DNA of 64,000 bases from Verrucomicrobiaceae bacterium (GTDB lineage: Bacteria > Verrucomicrobiota > Verrucomicrobiia > Verrucomicrobiales > Akkermansiaceae). The position numbers and the translations under genes were made by a program. Below, in pieces: positions 49,022 through 58,185 of the stretch; position 1 is the first letter of the stretch; each line of letters opens with the position of its first letter. Where the stretch lies: contig JAIXOR010000004.1 of the NCBI GenBank assembly GCA_027486655.1, positions 124,001 through 188,000 on the forward strand, in the 5' to 3' direction. The notes below the pieces were generated by a model. The model searched no databases, was not told where the DNA came from, and saw only the letters and a program-made list of their open reading frames with translations.

Positions 49022-49903
49022 TTAGAGGAGGTTGTAGGACTCGAGAAGGGAATGGAGCTTGGCGGTGTGGTCGACGCTCATGGGAACAAGAGGCAGGCGG
49101 AACTCGCCGGTGCAATGACCCTGCAGCGAGACGGCGGTCTTGATCGGGACCGGGTTCACATCCAGGGACATGAGGCCGCGCATCAGTGGGTAATACTGCT
49201 TTTGGATTCTGAGGGCTTCCTCGAAGTTTCCATCGAGGCACGTGCGAACGAGCCGGGAGATCACGTCGGGAATGAGATTCGAGGCCACCGAAACCAGGCC
49301 GCAGGCCCCACAGGAAACGAAGGGCAGGGTGAGCGGATCATCGCCGCAGAGGATGCCGAAGCCGTCCGGCACGGCCTGGACGAGTTGGTTGACGCGGTCG
49401 ACCGAGCCGCCGGCTTCCTTGATCGCGACGACGTTCTTGAAGTCGGATGCGAGGCGGGCGGTGGTTTCCGGAGAAATTTCAATCACGGAGCGACCCGGCA
49501 CGCTATAGAGCATGATCGGCAGGTTGGTGCATTCGGACACAGCCTTGAAATGCTGATAGAGTCCCTCCTGCGACGGCTTGTTGTAATACGGACAGACCTG
49601 GAGGGTTCCGGTGGCACCGACTTTCTCGGCAGCCTCGGTGAGTTCGATGGCTTCGGCGGTGGCGTTTGCGCCAGTGCCGGCGACCACTTCGCAGCGGCCT
49701 GCCGCGTATTCCACGGCAAGGCGGATCACCTCGATGTGTTCCTCGGTATCAAGCGTGGGGGATTCACCGGTCGTGCCTACCGGGACGATGCCGTTCACGC
49801 CTCCCGCGATCTGGCGTTCGATGAGGGATTGGAACGCGGGCGCATCGATGGCGCCATCGCGGAACGGGGTGATCAGGGCGGTGTAGGTGCCGGAAAAACT
49901 CAT
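49022..49903 (-). CDS. dapA: 4-hydroxy-tetrahydrodipicolinate synthase
   Basis: Condenses pyruvate with aspartate semialdehyde, the first step to diaminopimelate and lysine. The 293-residue barrel has TGESPTL (Thr pair), Tyr133 in LYSVPGR and the Schiff-base Lys162 in VAIKEAGG. Length and start (MSFSGTYTALITPF) are normal. The class V aminotransferase follows it. The upstream dapF gene is separated by 155 bases and a hairpin. Confidence 0.96.
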   Translation of the reverse strand: MSFSGTYTALITPFRDGAIDAPAFQSLIERQIAGGVNGIVPVGTTGESPTLDTEEHIEVIRLAVEYAAGRCEVVAGTGANATAEAIELTEAAEKVGATGTLQVCPYYNKPSQEGLYQHFKAVSECTNLPIMLYSVPGRSVIEISPETTARLASDFKNVVAIKEAGGSVDRVNQLVQAVPDGFGILCGDDPLTLPFVSCGACGLVSVASNLIPDVISRLVRTCLDGNFEEALRIQKQYYPLMRGLMSLDVNPVPIKTAVSLQGHCTGEFRLPLVPMSVDHTAKLHSLLESYNLL

Positions 49904-49986
49904 GGCGGGCGGAGCATGTACCTTCCGCGACGCAGGTCAAAGCCCGATGCGGCGATGGCGGGAAATTTTTGGGTCGGACATGAAAG

Positions 49987-50012
49987 CGCCGACCCCGGAG
50001 ACGGGGTCGGCG
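49987..50012 (-). terminator. Hairpin between dapF and dapA
   Basis: A perfect 11-bp GC-rich stem (49987-49997 with 50002-50012) around a four-base loop, downstream of dapF on the minus strand. Only a short T run follows, so it may be a weak terminator or attenuator between the two genes. Confidence 0.6.
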
Positions 50013-50058
50013 ATCGAAAACCGCCGGAGCGGGGGACCTTTTGGAGCTTGGGGCGGGA

Positions 50059-50886
50059 TCAATCCCCGATGTCGATCTCGCCTTCGAACACAAAATCCGC
50101 CGGTCCGGTCAGGGTGACCTTGGCGAAGGACTGGTCGCCGGTTTTCTCGAATCCGATTTCCAGGGTGTCTCCACCGGCGACGTCCACCTTGATCGGTGAA
50201 GGTGCGCCGGTGAGGAGGTGGTGCACGAGCGCGCAGGCCACCATGCCGGTGCCGCAGGCGAGGGTCTCATCTTCGACCCCGCGTTCATAAGTGCGGATCT
50301 CGATGTGACCCGGCGAAAGCACGGTGGCGAAATTCGCATTGGTGCCGGCGGGCGCGAAGTCCGCATGCTGGCGGATGTCGCGGCCGTGGGTGAACACATC
50401 CAGTTCTTCGAAAAACGCTCCGCCTTCCACAAACGCGACGGCGTGGGGCACGCCGGTGTTCACGAAATGGATGGTCGCGTCCAGGCCAGGGACCTTGGTC
50501 CCGGTTTCGAGCTTGAGGTCCTTGGGCTCGGACATGGCGATTCGGACGTTCTCGCCGACCATTTCCGCCGCGAGGGTGCCGGCGATGGTTTCAAAGGTCA
50601 CGCGGTTTGCCAGTTTCTCACCCAAGTGGGCGGTGAAGCGGCCGAAGCACCGCGCGCCATTGCCGCACATCTCCGCCTCGCCGCCATCCGCATTGTAATA
50701 GCGGAACCGGAAATCCGCTCCCTTTTGCGCAGGCTCCACCGCCAGAAGTCCATCCGCGCCGATGCCGCGGTGGCGGTCGCACAAGGCTTCGATGGTGTCC
50801 TTATCCAGGGAGATCGATAGGTCGCGGTTGTCGATGACGATGAAGTCATTGCCCGCGCCGTTCATTTTGTAAAAGTGCAGCAGCAT
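50059..50886 (-). CDS. dapF: Diaminopimelate epimerase
   Basis: Converts LL- to meso-diaminopimelate. The 275-residue protein starts MLLHFYKMNGAGNDFIVIDN, with the catalytic Cys74 in AEMCGNGARC and the second catalytic Cys in LACGTGMVAC. HFVNTGVPHAV and ERGVEDETLACGTG blocks are conserved. The frame upstream of 50886 is not conserved. It faces a 366-base intergenic region that probably holds its promoter. It works in the same pathway as dapA. Confidence 0.96.
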   Translation of the reverse strand: MLLHFYKMNGAGNDFIVIDNRDLSISLDKDTIEALCDRHRGIGADGLLAVEPAQKGADFRFRYYNADGGEAEMCGNGARCFGRFTAHLGEKLANRVTFETIAGTLAAEMVGENVRIAMSEPKDLKLETGTKVPGLDATIHFVNTGVPHAVAFVEGGAFFEELDVFTHGRDIRQHADFAPAGTNANFATVLSPGHIEIRTYERGVEDETLACGTGMVACALVHHLLTGAPSPIKVDVAGGDTLEIGFEKTGDQSFAKVTLTGPADFVFEGEIDIGD

Positions 50887-51252
50887 GGAGGTCTGTGGTT
50901 CGGGATCGTTGCCGGTCGGTCGCGTCTCAGGCGCCCCGCCGAGCCGTTGCGATAGCCCGGCCAGGCGGGTTCCGCAAGACCCGGCAGCAAGGAATCGCTC
51001 CGGCCGCCGCATGGGCGGCAGGACGGGCTGAGTGTGAACCCATCTTTCTGATGCTGAGGGACTTGGGGTGATTTGTTGGGGTTTGATTCACATTTTCTGA
51101 TAATTCACGGGCTACCCGCGTGATGGCGTAGTTTGCTTTCAAGTAATTGATTGTGAATGGATTGTGTTGAGTTGTTTGAAGCGCTTCGGCTGGAAAATCA
51201 GGATCACTTGATGGCTCCGTGGATCGGTTCCTAGAGTTCGGCCTCCCCCCAA
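50887..51252. other. 366-base divergent region, dapF to PEP-CTERM gene
   Basis: AT-richer than its surroundings in the middle part (51040-51200). A possible promoter toward the right is TTGGGG (51076-51081) with GATAAT (51099-51104) and a 17-base spacer; it would leave a leader of about 140 bases. The word GATGGCGTAG at 51122-51131 is found again in the gap upstream of the CAP gene. No RNA gene is seen. Confidence 0.35.
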
Positions 51253-51870
51253 ATGAAAACCACCAAGCTTCTGATCTGCGCGATCTCGATCGTGGCAGCC
51301 ATTGCAGCCGCGCGGGCGTCCGCCCAAAGCCTGCCTGCCCAGCTCATCGACATTTCGCCTGGCGCGTCGGTGAACGGCACCTTCAACAACGGCGTTTCCA
51401 TCGTCGACCTGTATTCCGGCGAGATGCGCTTCCAGGAATTCAACGCCTTCTGTGTCGAACCGGCGCAAGGAATCTCCTATGGAGAGTCGCTCGTCTATCA
51501 GGTGCAGGATGCGGCGTTGCTGCAGAACTCCACGCAGATCGCCAAACTGATCGGTGGCTACCTGGCCTCCGCGCGAACCGGGCAGGACGCAGCCGCCGTG
51601 CAATGGGCGATCTGGGAAATGACCACGGAGTCCAGCGCCAGCCCATCGCTGCTCGATGGCAACGTGCGGATCACCGTTCCCGCGAGCGAGCCGATCGCCA
51701 CCTTGGGGAACCAGTATCTTGCCAACATCGACACCTTTTCACCCGCCTCGATCAGCTACCTGACGAATGGCACCCGCCAGGATGTGGTGACTTGGAACCT
51801 CATTCCCGAGCCGGGTTCGTTGATGCTCGCAGGCTTCTCCGCGGTGCTTGTTTTCCGCCGCCGTCGTTGA
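51253..51870 (+). CDS. PEP-CTERM sorting-signal protein
   Basis: A 205-residue exported protein. A signal peptide (about 1-24) precedes a middle domain with one visible cysteine in FNAFCVEPAQG and an AVQWAIWEMTTE helix. The C-terminus is a PEP-CTERM signal: IPEPGS, a hydrophobic stretch and RRRR. Such tails are processed by an exosortase and mark surface or matrix proteins in exopolysaccharide-making bacteria. No exosortase gene is in the window. The middle domain resembles PEP-CTERM proteins with a thioester-like fold, but I cannot name it. Confidence 0.87.
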   Translation: MKTTKLLICAISIVAAIAAARASAQSLPAQLIDISPGASVNGTFNNGVSIVDLYSGEMRFQEFNAFCVEPAQGISYGESLVYQVQDAALLQNSTQIAKLIGGYLASARTGQDAAAVQWAIWEMTTESSASPSLLDGNVRITVPASEPIATLGNQYLANIDTFSPASISYLTNGTRQDVVTWNLIPEPGSLMLAGFSAVLVFRRRR

Positions 51871-51978
51871 TGGGAGGGCGGCCGGAGGGGCTGACCTTTG
51901 GCTTGCGCGTTCGGCAGATCCGTTCAAATCTCCGCCATCCCGGGCGTTTGTCCGAGGTTGTTGGAATCGGATCATTTC

Positions 51979-52869
51979 ATGGTTTCTCCCCGCCGCTATC
52001 TCCTGTCGTTTGCTGCGGCCGCATCGGTTCTTTCCGCTGCGGAGGCGACGGTTTCTGCGCAAGGGACCGCGGCGAAACCTGCGGTGCCGCGGGTGGTGGT
52101 TCCTACGGGAAGCCGGCCGATGGATCCGGTGAGGCCGGTGTCTCCCGCGACTCGCATCCTCTATCCTTGGAAAACCCACATCACGTGTACGGTGTTTTGG
52201 GTGGGTGAAACGCCCACGGCGAGGAATCCGACGCCGAATCACAAGTCGTCCTGGGACCAGCAGTGGGCAATCAACTTCGGTGGCTTCGACGATCCGGAGC
52301 CTGAAAACCGGATTGCCAGCCACAGCACCGGAGACTTCCGGCCCAAGGCGTTCGTGCCCAAGCTCAATCCATTTTACATTGCTCTGCCCTATAATGACGT
52401 CGAGGGCTACGGCAGGCACAAACCGGAAGCCGCGCGGGTGATCCCATGGTTCGCCCGAATGCGCCCGGAGCCTGGGAAAACCGTGTGCAAGGGCCGTTGG
52501 GTTCAAATCTACCGGGGTGGCCGGAGTTGTTACGCGCAGTGGGAGGATTGCGGGCCCTGGGTGACGGACGACTGGGAATACGTCTTCGGTTCCAAACCGC
52601 CCAAGACCCGAGAGAACGGCTCTGCCGGGATTGATATCTCACCCTCGATCCGTGATTACCTTGGTCTCAAATCCGGCGATAAGGTCCACTGGCGCTTCGT
52701 CGAAGCAGGCCAGGTCCCCTATGGCCCCTGGAAGAAGTATGGCCAGACTTCGGAATCGGTCCCCGGCGCGGATCCCGACCTCGACGCCCAGCGCCGCTAC
52801 CTCGAATACCTGCGGAAGCTGCGCGACGAGCAATTCCAGAAAAAACCGCTCAACCAACTTCAAAACTGA
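51979..52869 (+). CDS. Secreted protein with double-psi-barrel-like domain
   Basis: A 296-residue protein with a signal peptide (about 1-27) and a Pro/Val-rich linker. A domain with paired cysteines (CTVFW, VCKGRW, SCYAQWEDCGPW) ends in SAGIDISPSIRDYLGLKSGDKVHWRFV, the pattern of double-psi beta barrels such as RlpA-like proteins. The C-terminal 40 residues are helical and charged. It could bind peptidoglycan or sugar outside the cell. The function is unproven. It converges on the lipase gene with one base between stops. Confidence 0.72.
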   Translation: MVSPRRYLLSFAAAASVLSAAEATVSAQGTAAKPAVPRVVVPTGSRPMDPVRPVSPATRILYPWKTHITCTVFWVGETPTARNPTPNHKSSWDQQWAINFGGFDDPEPENRIASHSTGDFRPKAFVPKLNPFYIALPYNDVEGYGRHKPEAARVIPWFARMRPEPGKTVCKGRWVQIYRGGRSCYAQWEDCGPWVTDDWEYVFGSKPPKTRENGSAGIDISPSIRDYLGLKSGDKVHWRFVEAGQVPYGPWKKYGQTSESVPGADPDLDAQRRYLEYLRKLRDEQFQKKPLNQLQN

Positions 52870-52870
52870 G

Positions 52871-53581
52871 TCAGCGGCCCGCAGTGAGGAATTCGATACA
52901 GAACCTCACCGTGTCCGGATGGGTCTGGATGAATGTGTGATCCGCATCCACCACGCGGAAATCCTTGAGCCCATGGATCCGCCCGCGGTTTGCGGAAACG
53001 ATGCCGTCGTTCTCGGTATCCAGCAGTTTCCGGAAGAACGGGATCGAGGAACGCCGCCCCATCACTACGGCCGCCTCAATGTCGGTTGGCAGCGGGGGCA
53101 GCCCCGCAGGCACGCCACTGGTGCCCAAGGCGCGCCCGGCCGGACCGAGGAGTTGGCGGATCAGCGGGTGCCCGTCCGCCCAGTCCACGATTTCACTGCC
53201 GGAGTTGGGCGGCGCGAGCATGATCAATCGCTGCGGACGGGGGGCGTCGGGATCGGCGAGGATGTGCCGCGCGATGATACCACCGAGCGAGTGGGTGATC
53301 CAGCAAGCTGCCTGCCCGTTGGAATGCCTGCGGATTGTTTGTGCCACCCGTTCCGCCAGCACAGGGATTGGAAGTCGTGCCGAGGGGTAGGGGATGTTCA
53401 AGGTGGAAAAGCCCTCCTCCCGAAGCATGCGGGCCAGGGGTTCCATCGCGTGCCATCCACGCCAGAGCCCGTGGAGAAGGACCACCAGGCGACCACCCTC
53501 GCCCCGCCGCTGCGGGCGGTCCCACGGAAGCGGTGGCGTGAGCATTTCCAGACGGTCACTCAGTCGCGGCGGCCTCGGCAT
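52871..53581 (-). CDS. Alpha/beta hydrolase, lipase or esterase-like
   Basis: A 236-residue hydrolase with the oxyanion region VVLLHGLWRGW, the nucleophile elbow THSLGG (Ser), MLAPPNSGS, and a late Asp-His (VDADHTFI). This matches small lipase/acetyltransferase-like hydrolases that show an HGLWR-type start. There is no clear signal peptide, so it is probably cytoplasmic. It may act on acyl esters; the substrate is unknown. It starts 184 bases from rplI in divergent orientation. Confidence 0.85.
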   Translation of the reverse strand: MPRPPRLSDRLEMLTPPLPWDRPQRRGEGGRLVVLLHGLWRGWHAMEPLARMLREEGFSTLNIPYPSARLPIPVLAERVAQTIRRHSNGQAACWITHSLGGIIARHILADPDAPRPQRLIMLAPPNSGSEIVDWADGHPLIRQLLGPAGRALGTSGVPAGLPPLPTDIEAAVVMGRRSSIPFFRKLLDTENDGIVSANRGRIHGLKDFRVVDADHTFIQTHPDTVRFCIEFLTAGR

Positions 53582-53765
53582 CGCAGCAGGCTAACCCCAC
53601 CGGGCCTGCCTTGCAACCCCGGTCGGCCGAGGCTTCCGACCTCGATTTGTTTCAGGATTCGGAAAAATCCGGATCGCTGCTGCAAATCGGGTGCATTCTT
53701 CTTGACTCATCAGGGTGGGGGGCCTAAATCGCCGCCCCCAAACGAACTTTTTACCCCAGACCGCC

Positions 53766-54239
53766 ATGGCCAACGCTCAAGTCATCCTCAAAGAAAAAAT
53801 CGAAGGCCTTGGTGCCGAAGCCGATGTCGTCAAAGTCCGCGCCGGCTACGCCCGCAACTTCCTGATCCCGCAAGGCAAGGCCTACGAGGCCACCAAGTCC
53901 AACCTCCGCCACGTGGAGGCCCTCAAGACCGCCCGCGCCCGCCGCGAGGCCGAGGAACTTCTCGCCTTCCAGGAAATCGCCACCAAGATCTCCAAGCTCA
54001 AGCCGAAGTTCACCCTCTCCACCGGTCAAGGCGGCAAGGCCTTCGGATCGGTCACCAATCTCGACATCCACAAGGAACTCGAAGCCGCAGGCATCTCGAT
54101 CGACCGCCACGGCATCGAGCTTGAGAAGCCGATCAAGAAGTCCGGCAAGTCCGAGGTGAGCATCCGCCTGCACCCGCAGGTCACCGCCACCCTCACCATC
54201 ACGGTGGACGCCGGCGAGGAACAGGCTGCCGAAGCCTGA
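53766..54239 (+). CDS. rplI: 50S ribosomal protein L9
   Basis: A 157-residue L9 protein: N-terminal rRNA-binding domain (VILKEKIEGLGAEADVVKVRAGYARNFLIPQGKA), long connecting helix, and C-terminal domain (GKAFGSVTNLDI). It is a normal length with an acidic tail. The usual partners rpsF and rpsR are absent. The ATG at 53766 gives the known MANAQVILKE start. A strong terminator follows. Confidence 0.97.
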   Translation: MANAQVILKEKIEGLGAEADVVKVRAGYARNFLIPQGKAYEATKSNLRHVEALKTARARREAEELLAFQEIATKISKLKPKFTLSTGQGGKAFGSVTNLDIHKELEAAGISIDRHGIELEKPIKKSGKSEVSIRLHPQVTATLTITVDAGEEQAAEA

Positions 54240-54263
54240 TCGTCGTCCCGAATCGTTTTCATG

Positions 54264-54299
54264 AAAAACCCCCGGTCCGGAAACGGACCGGGGGTTTTT
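54264..54299. terminator. Terminator after rplI
   Basis: A perfect 16-bp stem with a GAAA tetraloop (54264-54279 and 54284-54299), A-rich on the left and T-rich on the right. It can end both rplI and the convergent response-regulator transcript. Confidence 0.93.
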
Positions 54300-54330
54300 G
54301 CGTGTTGCGAACTCCAATTCGCGAAAACCT

Positions 54331-54987
54331 TCAGACCAGCCCCTGCCGCAGGGCCTTGGAGACCGCTTCCGTCTGCGAGCGGACATGCAGCTTGCGGTAA
54401 ACGGAACGCAGATGCATGTCTACGGTATGCTGGGAAATGGACAATTGGTCGGCGATCTCCTTTTTGATCATTCCACGGACGAGATAGCGCAGCACGTCCT
54501 CCTCACGCGAGGTGAGCGGCTCGATCTCATGCACCGGACCGTAACGGGCAAATCCTTCGAGGATCATCTTGGCGATCGGACTGCTGAGCGCCGAGGCCCC
54601 ATGAATGACGTCGCGGATGCCGGTCAGGATTTCATCCGGATCGGATGTCTTGAGCAGATAGCCTGAGGCGCCGTTGCAGATCGCCCGGTAGACCTTCTCA
54701 CGGTCGTCGAACGAAGTCAGGATCAGCACCTTCACCTCGGGCATGATCGAGCGGATGTCCGCGAGCACTTCAAGACCGTCCTTGCGGGGCAGCCCCAGGT
54801 CGAGCAGAAGCAAGTCCGGCCTTTCATTGGTGAACTTGAGCTTGTCGTAAAGATCCGCCGGATTGGAGAAATGGTGCGGACAGGCAAGATCCTCTTCGGC
54901 GGCGATGAGACGGCGGACCTGTTTGGCAAAGACCTCATGGTCCTCCAGAATCCAGATGGTGGTGGTTTTTGTGGCTTCGGCGATCAT
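54331..54987 (-). CDS. NarL/LuxR-family response regulator
   Basis: A 218-residue regulator with a receiver domain (1-125: acidic pocket ED at 15-16, phospho-acceptor Asp63 in LLLLDLGLP, Lys113) and a LuxR helix-turn-helix (about 157-210: LTSREEDVLRYLVRG, KKEIADQLSISQHTVDMHL). It starts inside the kinase stop as ATGA, so the two form a coupled two-component system. Targets are unknown; the dyad upstream of the kinase is a possible self-regulatory site. Confidence 0.94.
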   Translation of the reverse strand: MIAEATKTTTIWILEDHEVFAKQVRRLIAAEEDLACPHHFSNPADLYDKLKFTNERPDLLLLDLGLPRKDGLEVLADIRSIMPEVKVLILTSFDDREKVYRAICNGASGYLLKTSDPDEILTGIRDVIHGASALSSPIAKMILEGFARYGPVHEIEPLTSREEDVLRYLVRGMIKKEIADQLSISQHTVDMHLRSVYRKLHVRSQTEAVSKALRQGLV

Positions 54988-56993
54988 GACAGGGTGGGGT
55001 GGGCGGTGAGATGCGAACGTTTGACCAGAAGGCGGATGCTCGTGCCCGCCTCCTTGGAGGAATCGACCTGCAGCAGTCCTTCCAGCACCCGTGCGCGGTC
55101 TTCGAGCTTGTTCACGCTCATCGGGCGGGACTCGTGGTTCAGCGGGAGGCCGACGCCGTTGTCGGTGATCTCAAGCGCCAGCTTGTCGTCCTCATCCCAG
55201 AGGCGGATGGAGACTTTGTTGGCCTTGGAGTGCTTGAGCACGTTGTGAATCGCTTCCTTGTAAAACAGGAAGAGGTGGCGCTTTGCATCCAGCGAAAGCT
55301 TGGCTGCGGTCTTGTTGGACTCGCATTCGACGGTGAACTGGATCTCCCGAAGCAGGCGGTTGGCGGTTTCGCGCATGCGCTGGACGAGATCGCCGATCGA
55401 GTCCTGCTTTCGCTCCAGCAGCCAGACGATGTCGCGCATGGCCAGCGAGCTTTCGCGGGCGATGGTTTCCACTTCATTGAGATCGTGGGCGATCTCTTCC
55501 GGGCCATGGAGCCTGGCGAGATCCTTGCGGGCCGTGCGGGCGATGAGTGAAATGCTGCCGAGATTGCTGCCGATGTCGTCGTGGAGGTCCGAAGCGATCC
55601 GTTTGCGGATCTGGTCCAATTGCTCCTTGGACATCAGCCTGCGGCGCTCGACGATGAAGACCGGGATCAGGAACGTGAGTCCTAACAGCACGGCGGAGCC
55701 CCAGGTGGCATTGAGCTCGCTGCGGGAGGCGAGCTGCCGGTGAACGGGGCGCAGGGTGGAGAGTTCCCGTTCAATCCGCCCGCGCTCGTGAAGTTGATGG
55801 AGCCAGGTGCTCACTGGAATGATTTCCCGCTCCGAGCTGCAGCCATCCGTCAGGCTGTTCACGGCGATCGATTTGCCACCGTGCTCACGCTGGATCTGAA
55901 GTCCCTTGGCGAGGTTGCGGCCATGGGACCACAGTTCGATTTCCGAGAGAGCGTGAATCTTGCGGTCGCCCATGATCCAGGGCTTGGTCGCCATGATGCG
56001 CACGCTGCGCACCGTCCGGCCCGGTGTCGGGATCACCAGAGGTGTCATGTGGCTGGCACCGGCCAGGGAGTTCGTCCACGTGTGAATCGCGGCGGGCTCG
56101 TCATCCACAAAAACCTGGAAGGACTCAGGAAACACGGAGGCTTCGAAGGAGCGGTTCACCTGATAGGGATAGAGAACGATGCGGTCCAGAGCGGCCGGGG
56201 AAGAGAGATCGACTTTCCATGTGGTGGTGTTGTGCTCACCTTCCACCAGCACCGCATCGCCGGGTTCGAGATCCGGCCTGCCGCCATTCTGCCAGATACC
56301 AAGCGGCGTGCGACCGTCGACCAAGGCGGCGGGATACCACAGCCCCGGAACATCGAGGTCGTTGGAAGCGGACACCGTGGCCGAGAAGGAAACCGGCTCG
56401 CCTTCCGAGATCACCACGAATTCCGAGAGCCCGAAGAGATCGAGGGTTCCCTTGTAGTGCCCTTCCTGCACGGTGAGTCTCACATAGCGTGCCTTGTCGC
56501 GTGCCTTGATGCAGACCGGAATGCCTTCGGGAGAGGGATGGACCGTAGGCCCCGAGGTGAACAGAATGGTCCGCTGTCCGAAGTCCGCACGATTCGAGAG
56601 TTCGAGCGTAAAACGTTTCGGAAAGATTCCGGAATCTTCCAAAAATTCCCGCTGCGACGGAACCAGATAGATTGAATCCACGGGAAGCTCCCGACCCAGA
56701 TCCAGGATGATGAAGGGATCCGGGGCTCCTTTCGAAACGCGGCCTCCACGATAGCCAAGACCCACTTTAAGCGGGTGTTCGCAGTGCTGGGAGAAGGAGG
56801 AGAGTTGCCCGTCCAACCACGAGACCCGGTCCTCGACCTTAACCAGTTGCGGATCAAAAATGCGGGCGATCCGTGAGATCGGATTCCGCATCTGCCCGGT
56901 GGCCGCAGCCTCGGATGGCGAAGCACCTGCCAGCAGGAGGACGGATAACAATCCGCCGGCAAGAGTTCGGGAATGGAAGTGGGGAGGTCTCAT
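54984..56993 (-). CDS. Sensor histidine kinase with discoidin-like extracellular region
   Basis: A 669-residue kinase. A signal peptide (about 1-30), two beta-rich extracytoplasmic modules (about 70-195 and 225-360) with discoidin (F5/8 type C)-like patterns, a membrane helix (431-449), a HisKA_3 dimerisation helix with His471 in SDLHDDIGSNLGS, and an ATPase domain (N box HNVLKHS 583-589, DNGVGLP 611-617) follow in order. The outer modules suggest binding of a carbohydrate or matrix polymer (inference). It is coupled to the response regulator. Confidence 0.9.
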   Translation of the reverse strand: MRPPHFHSRTLAGGLLSVLLLAGASPSEAAATGQMRNPISRIARIFDPQLVKVEDRVSWLDGQLSSFSQHCEHPLKVGLGYRGGRVSKGAPDPFIILDLGRELPVDSIYLVPSQREFLEDSGIFPKRFTLELSNRADFGQRTILFTSGPTVHPSPEGIPVCIKARDKARYVRLTVQEGHYKGTLDLFGLSEFVVISEGEPVSFSATVSASNDLDVPGLWYPAALVDGRTPLGIWQNGGRPDLEPGDAVLVEGEHNTTTWKVDLSSPAALDRIVLYPYQVNRSFEASVFPESFQVFVDDEPAAIHTWTNSLAGASHMTPLVIPTPGRTVRSVRIMATKPWIMGDRKIHALSEIELWSHGRNLAKGLQIQREHGGKSIAVNSLTDGCSSEREIIPVSTWLHQLHERGRIERELSTLRPVHRQLASRSELNATWGSAVLLGLTFLIPVFIVERRRLMSKEQLDQIRKRIASDLHDDIGSNLGSISLIARTARKDLARLHGPEEIAHDLNEVETIARESSLAMRDIVWLLERKQDSIGDLVQRMRETANRLLREIQFTVECESNKTAAKLSLDAKRHLFLFYKEAIHNVLKHSKANKVSIRLWDEDDKLALEITDNGVGLPLNHESRPMSVNKLEDRARVLEGLLQVDSSKEAGTSIRLLVKRSHLTAHPTLS

Positions 56994-57035
56994 CCGTGAG
57001 GGATTTACGGGGCGAGATTGACGGAATTTTAAAAA

Positions 57036-57055
57036 TAATCAACATTTTTTGATTA
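57036..57055. promoter_or_regulatory. AT-rich dyad upstream of the histidine kinase
   Basis: TAATCAA (57036-57042) and TTGATTA (57049-57055), six bases apart, form a perfect 7-bp inverted repeat in a 100-base AT-rich gap, 43 bases before the kinase start. It may be a regulator site. The palindrome GAACGTTC lies close by at 57061-57068. Confidence 0.5.
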
Positions 57056-57093
57056 AGTTTGAACGTTCTTGAATTCCCGATGTTCAAAACCCC

Positions 57094-58155
57094 CTAAGCG
57101 CTCGCCAAAAATCCCTTCACCGCCTCGCGTTTCAGGCGCAATTCCCGCCATTCGTTGACGAGTCGGCTGGCTTCGATGATGCCGCAGCCGGCTGGGACCC
57201 TGAGTCGGCGGCCCTGCCACCAGACGCCCCGGATGGCGACCACGGAGCAGAAATTGCCAGCGTCCCAGACGCCGAAAGGTGCGCCGAAGCCCGCTGGGCA
57301 GCCAAGACGCTCCCGCCATTCGAGGAGTTTTTTCAGTGTGACATCGGTGCGGGGCAGGGGGCCGAGCGCGGGCGTGGGATGGAGGCGCTGGATCAGCTCG
57401 TCCGGCCCGTGTGGGGTGTGAAGTTCCAGCTCGATCCGTGTGAGGAAGTGGACGATCGACCCGAGGTCGATGATCTGGCGGGACTTCCGCTCAAGTTTGC
57501 CGAAGTCGAGAAGCTTGGAAACGAGAGTCTGCGCGACGTATTCGTGTTCGCGGATTTCCTTTTCATCGGCGGCGAAGACCTCGCGATCCTCGCTGCGGGC
57601 GGTGCCGGCGAGGGCCATCGTTTCGAGTTTGCGGTCGCGCAGCGCGACAAGCAGTTCCGGTGTGGCCCCGGCGAAGCCTTCTTCCGGGTGATACCAGCCA
57701 TAGGATTGGAGAGGTGAGGTCTTCGCGCACATCGCCGCACGGATGAGCGGAGCGGGGTCTTCGCTCGCCGTGCCGGATTCGGTCACCACGGGGACGGTTT
57801 TCTCAAACACCCCGGAGTGGATGGACGACATGACCTCCTGGAAAACGACCGAGAAAGGTGCCGCATCGAGAGCGTCCCAGCGGACGTCGATGGCCGCAGG
57901 GGGCATGAAGCGCCGCGACCACTCGGCGGCGGAAACGCGCTCGACCCGTGAAGGGGTCTTCCACGGGGTGGTCGAGCTCAAGGCGAAGTCCTGCAGGTAA
58001 AACGCCGTTCCTTCCGGCGGCGGCGTGGCGCTGGATTCAAAAGGTCCGTGTCCGACGATGACGATGCCGTCCCGTCTTGCCAGCCATGCCATGGATTCCC
58101 GACTCTCTTCCATTCGTTCCGGGGGAAACCTGTGGGCGGTATCTGACCCGTGCAA
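57094..58155 (-). CDS. menF: Isochorismate synthase
   Basis: A 353-residue chorismate-binding enzyme: GATPELLV, ALAGTARS, DEKEIREHEYV, HPTPALGPLPR, FGAPFGVW and the GCGIIEAS end. It converts chorismate to isochorismate, the first step to menaquinone or to siderophores. Menaquinone is more likely because the window's SdhC is of the menaquinone-using type and no siderophore genes are seen. It is somewhat shorter than E. coli MenF (431) at the N-terminus. An ATG at 58113 is an alternative start. It lies 30 bases after yraN. Confidence 0.9.
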   Translation of the reverse strand: MHGSDTAHRFPPERMEESRESMAWLARRDGIVIVGHGPFESSATPPPEGTAFYLQDFALSSTTPWKTPSRVERVSAAEWSRRFMPPAAIDVRWDALDAAPFSVVFQEVMSSIHSGVFEKTVPVVTESGTASEDPAPLIRAAMCAKTSPLQSYGWYHPEEGFAGATPELLVALRDRKLETMALAGTARSEDREVFAADEKEIREHEYVAQTLVSKLLDFGKLERKSRQIIDLGSIVHFLTRIELELHTPHGPDELIQRLHPTPALGPLPRTDVTLKKLLEWRERLGCPAGFGAPFGVWDAGNFCSVVAIRGVWWQGRRLRVPAGCGIIEASRLVNEWRELRLKREAVKGFLASA

Positions 58156-58185
58156 GTGCGATCCGGTAACGTTCCGTTAGTTTTG

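Noticed and set aside
51120..51140. Sigma-54 promoter before the PEP-CTERM gene
   Set aside because: TGGC and TGC elements are present, but the GG to GC distance is 8 rather than 10 bases.
57061..57068. LexA (SOS) box GAACGTTC upstream of the histidine kinase
   Set aside because: The palindrome lacks the spacing of known LexA boxes (four or more bases between half-sites) and the gene is not an SOS type.
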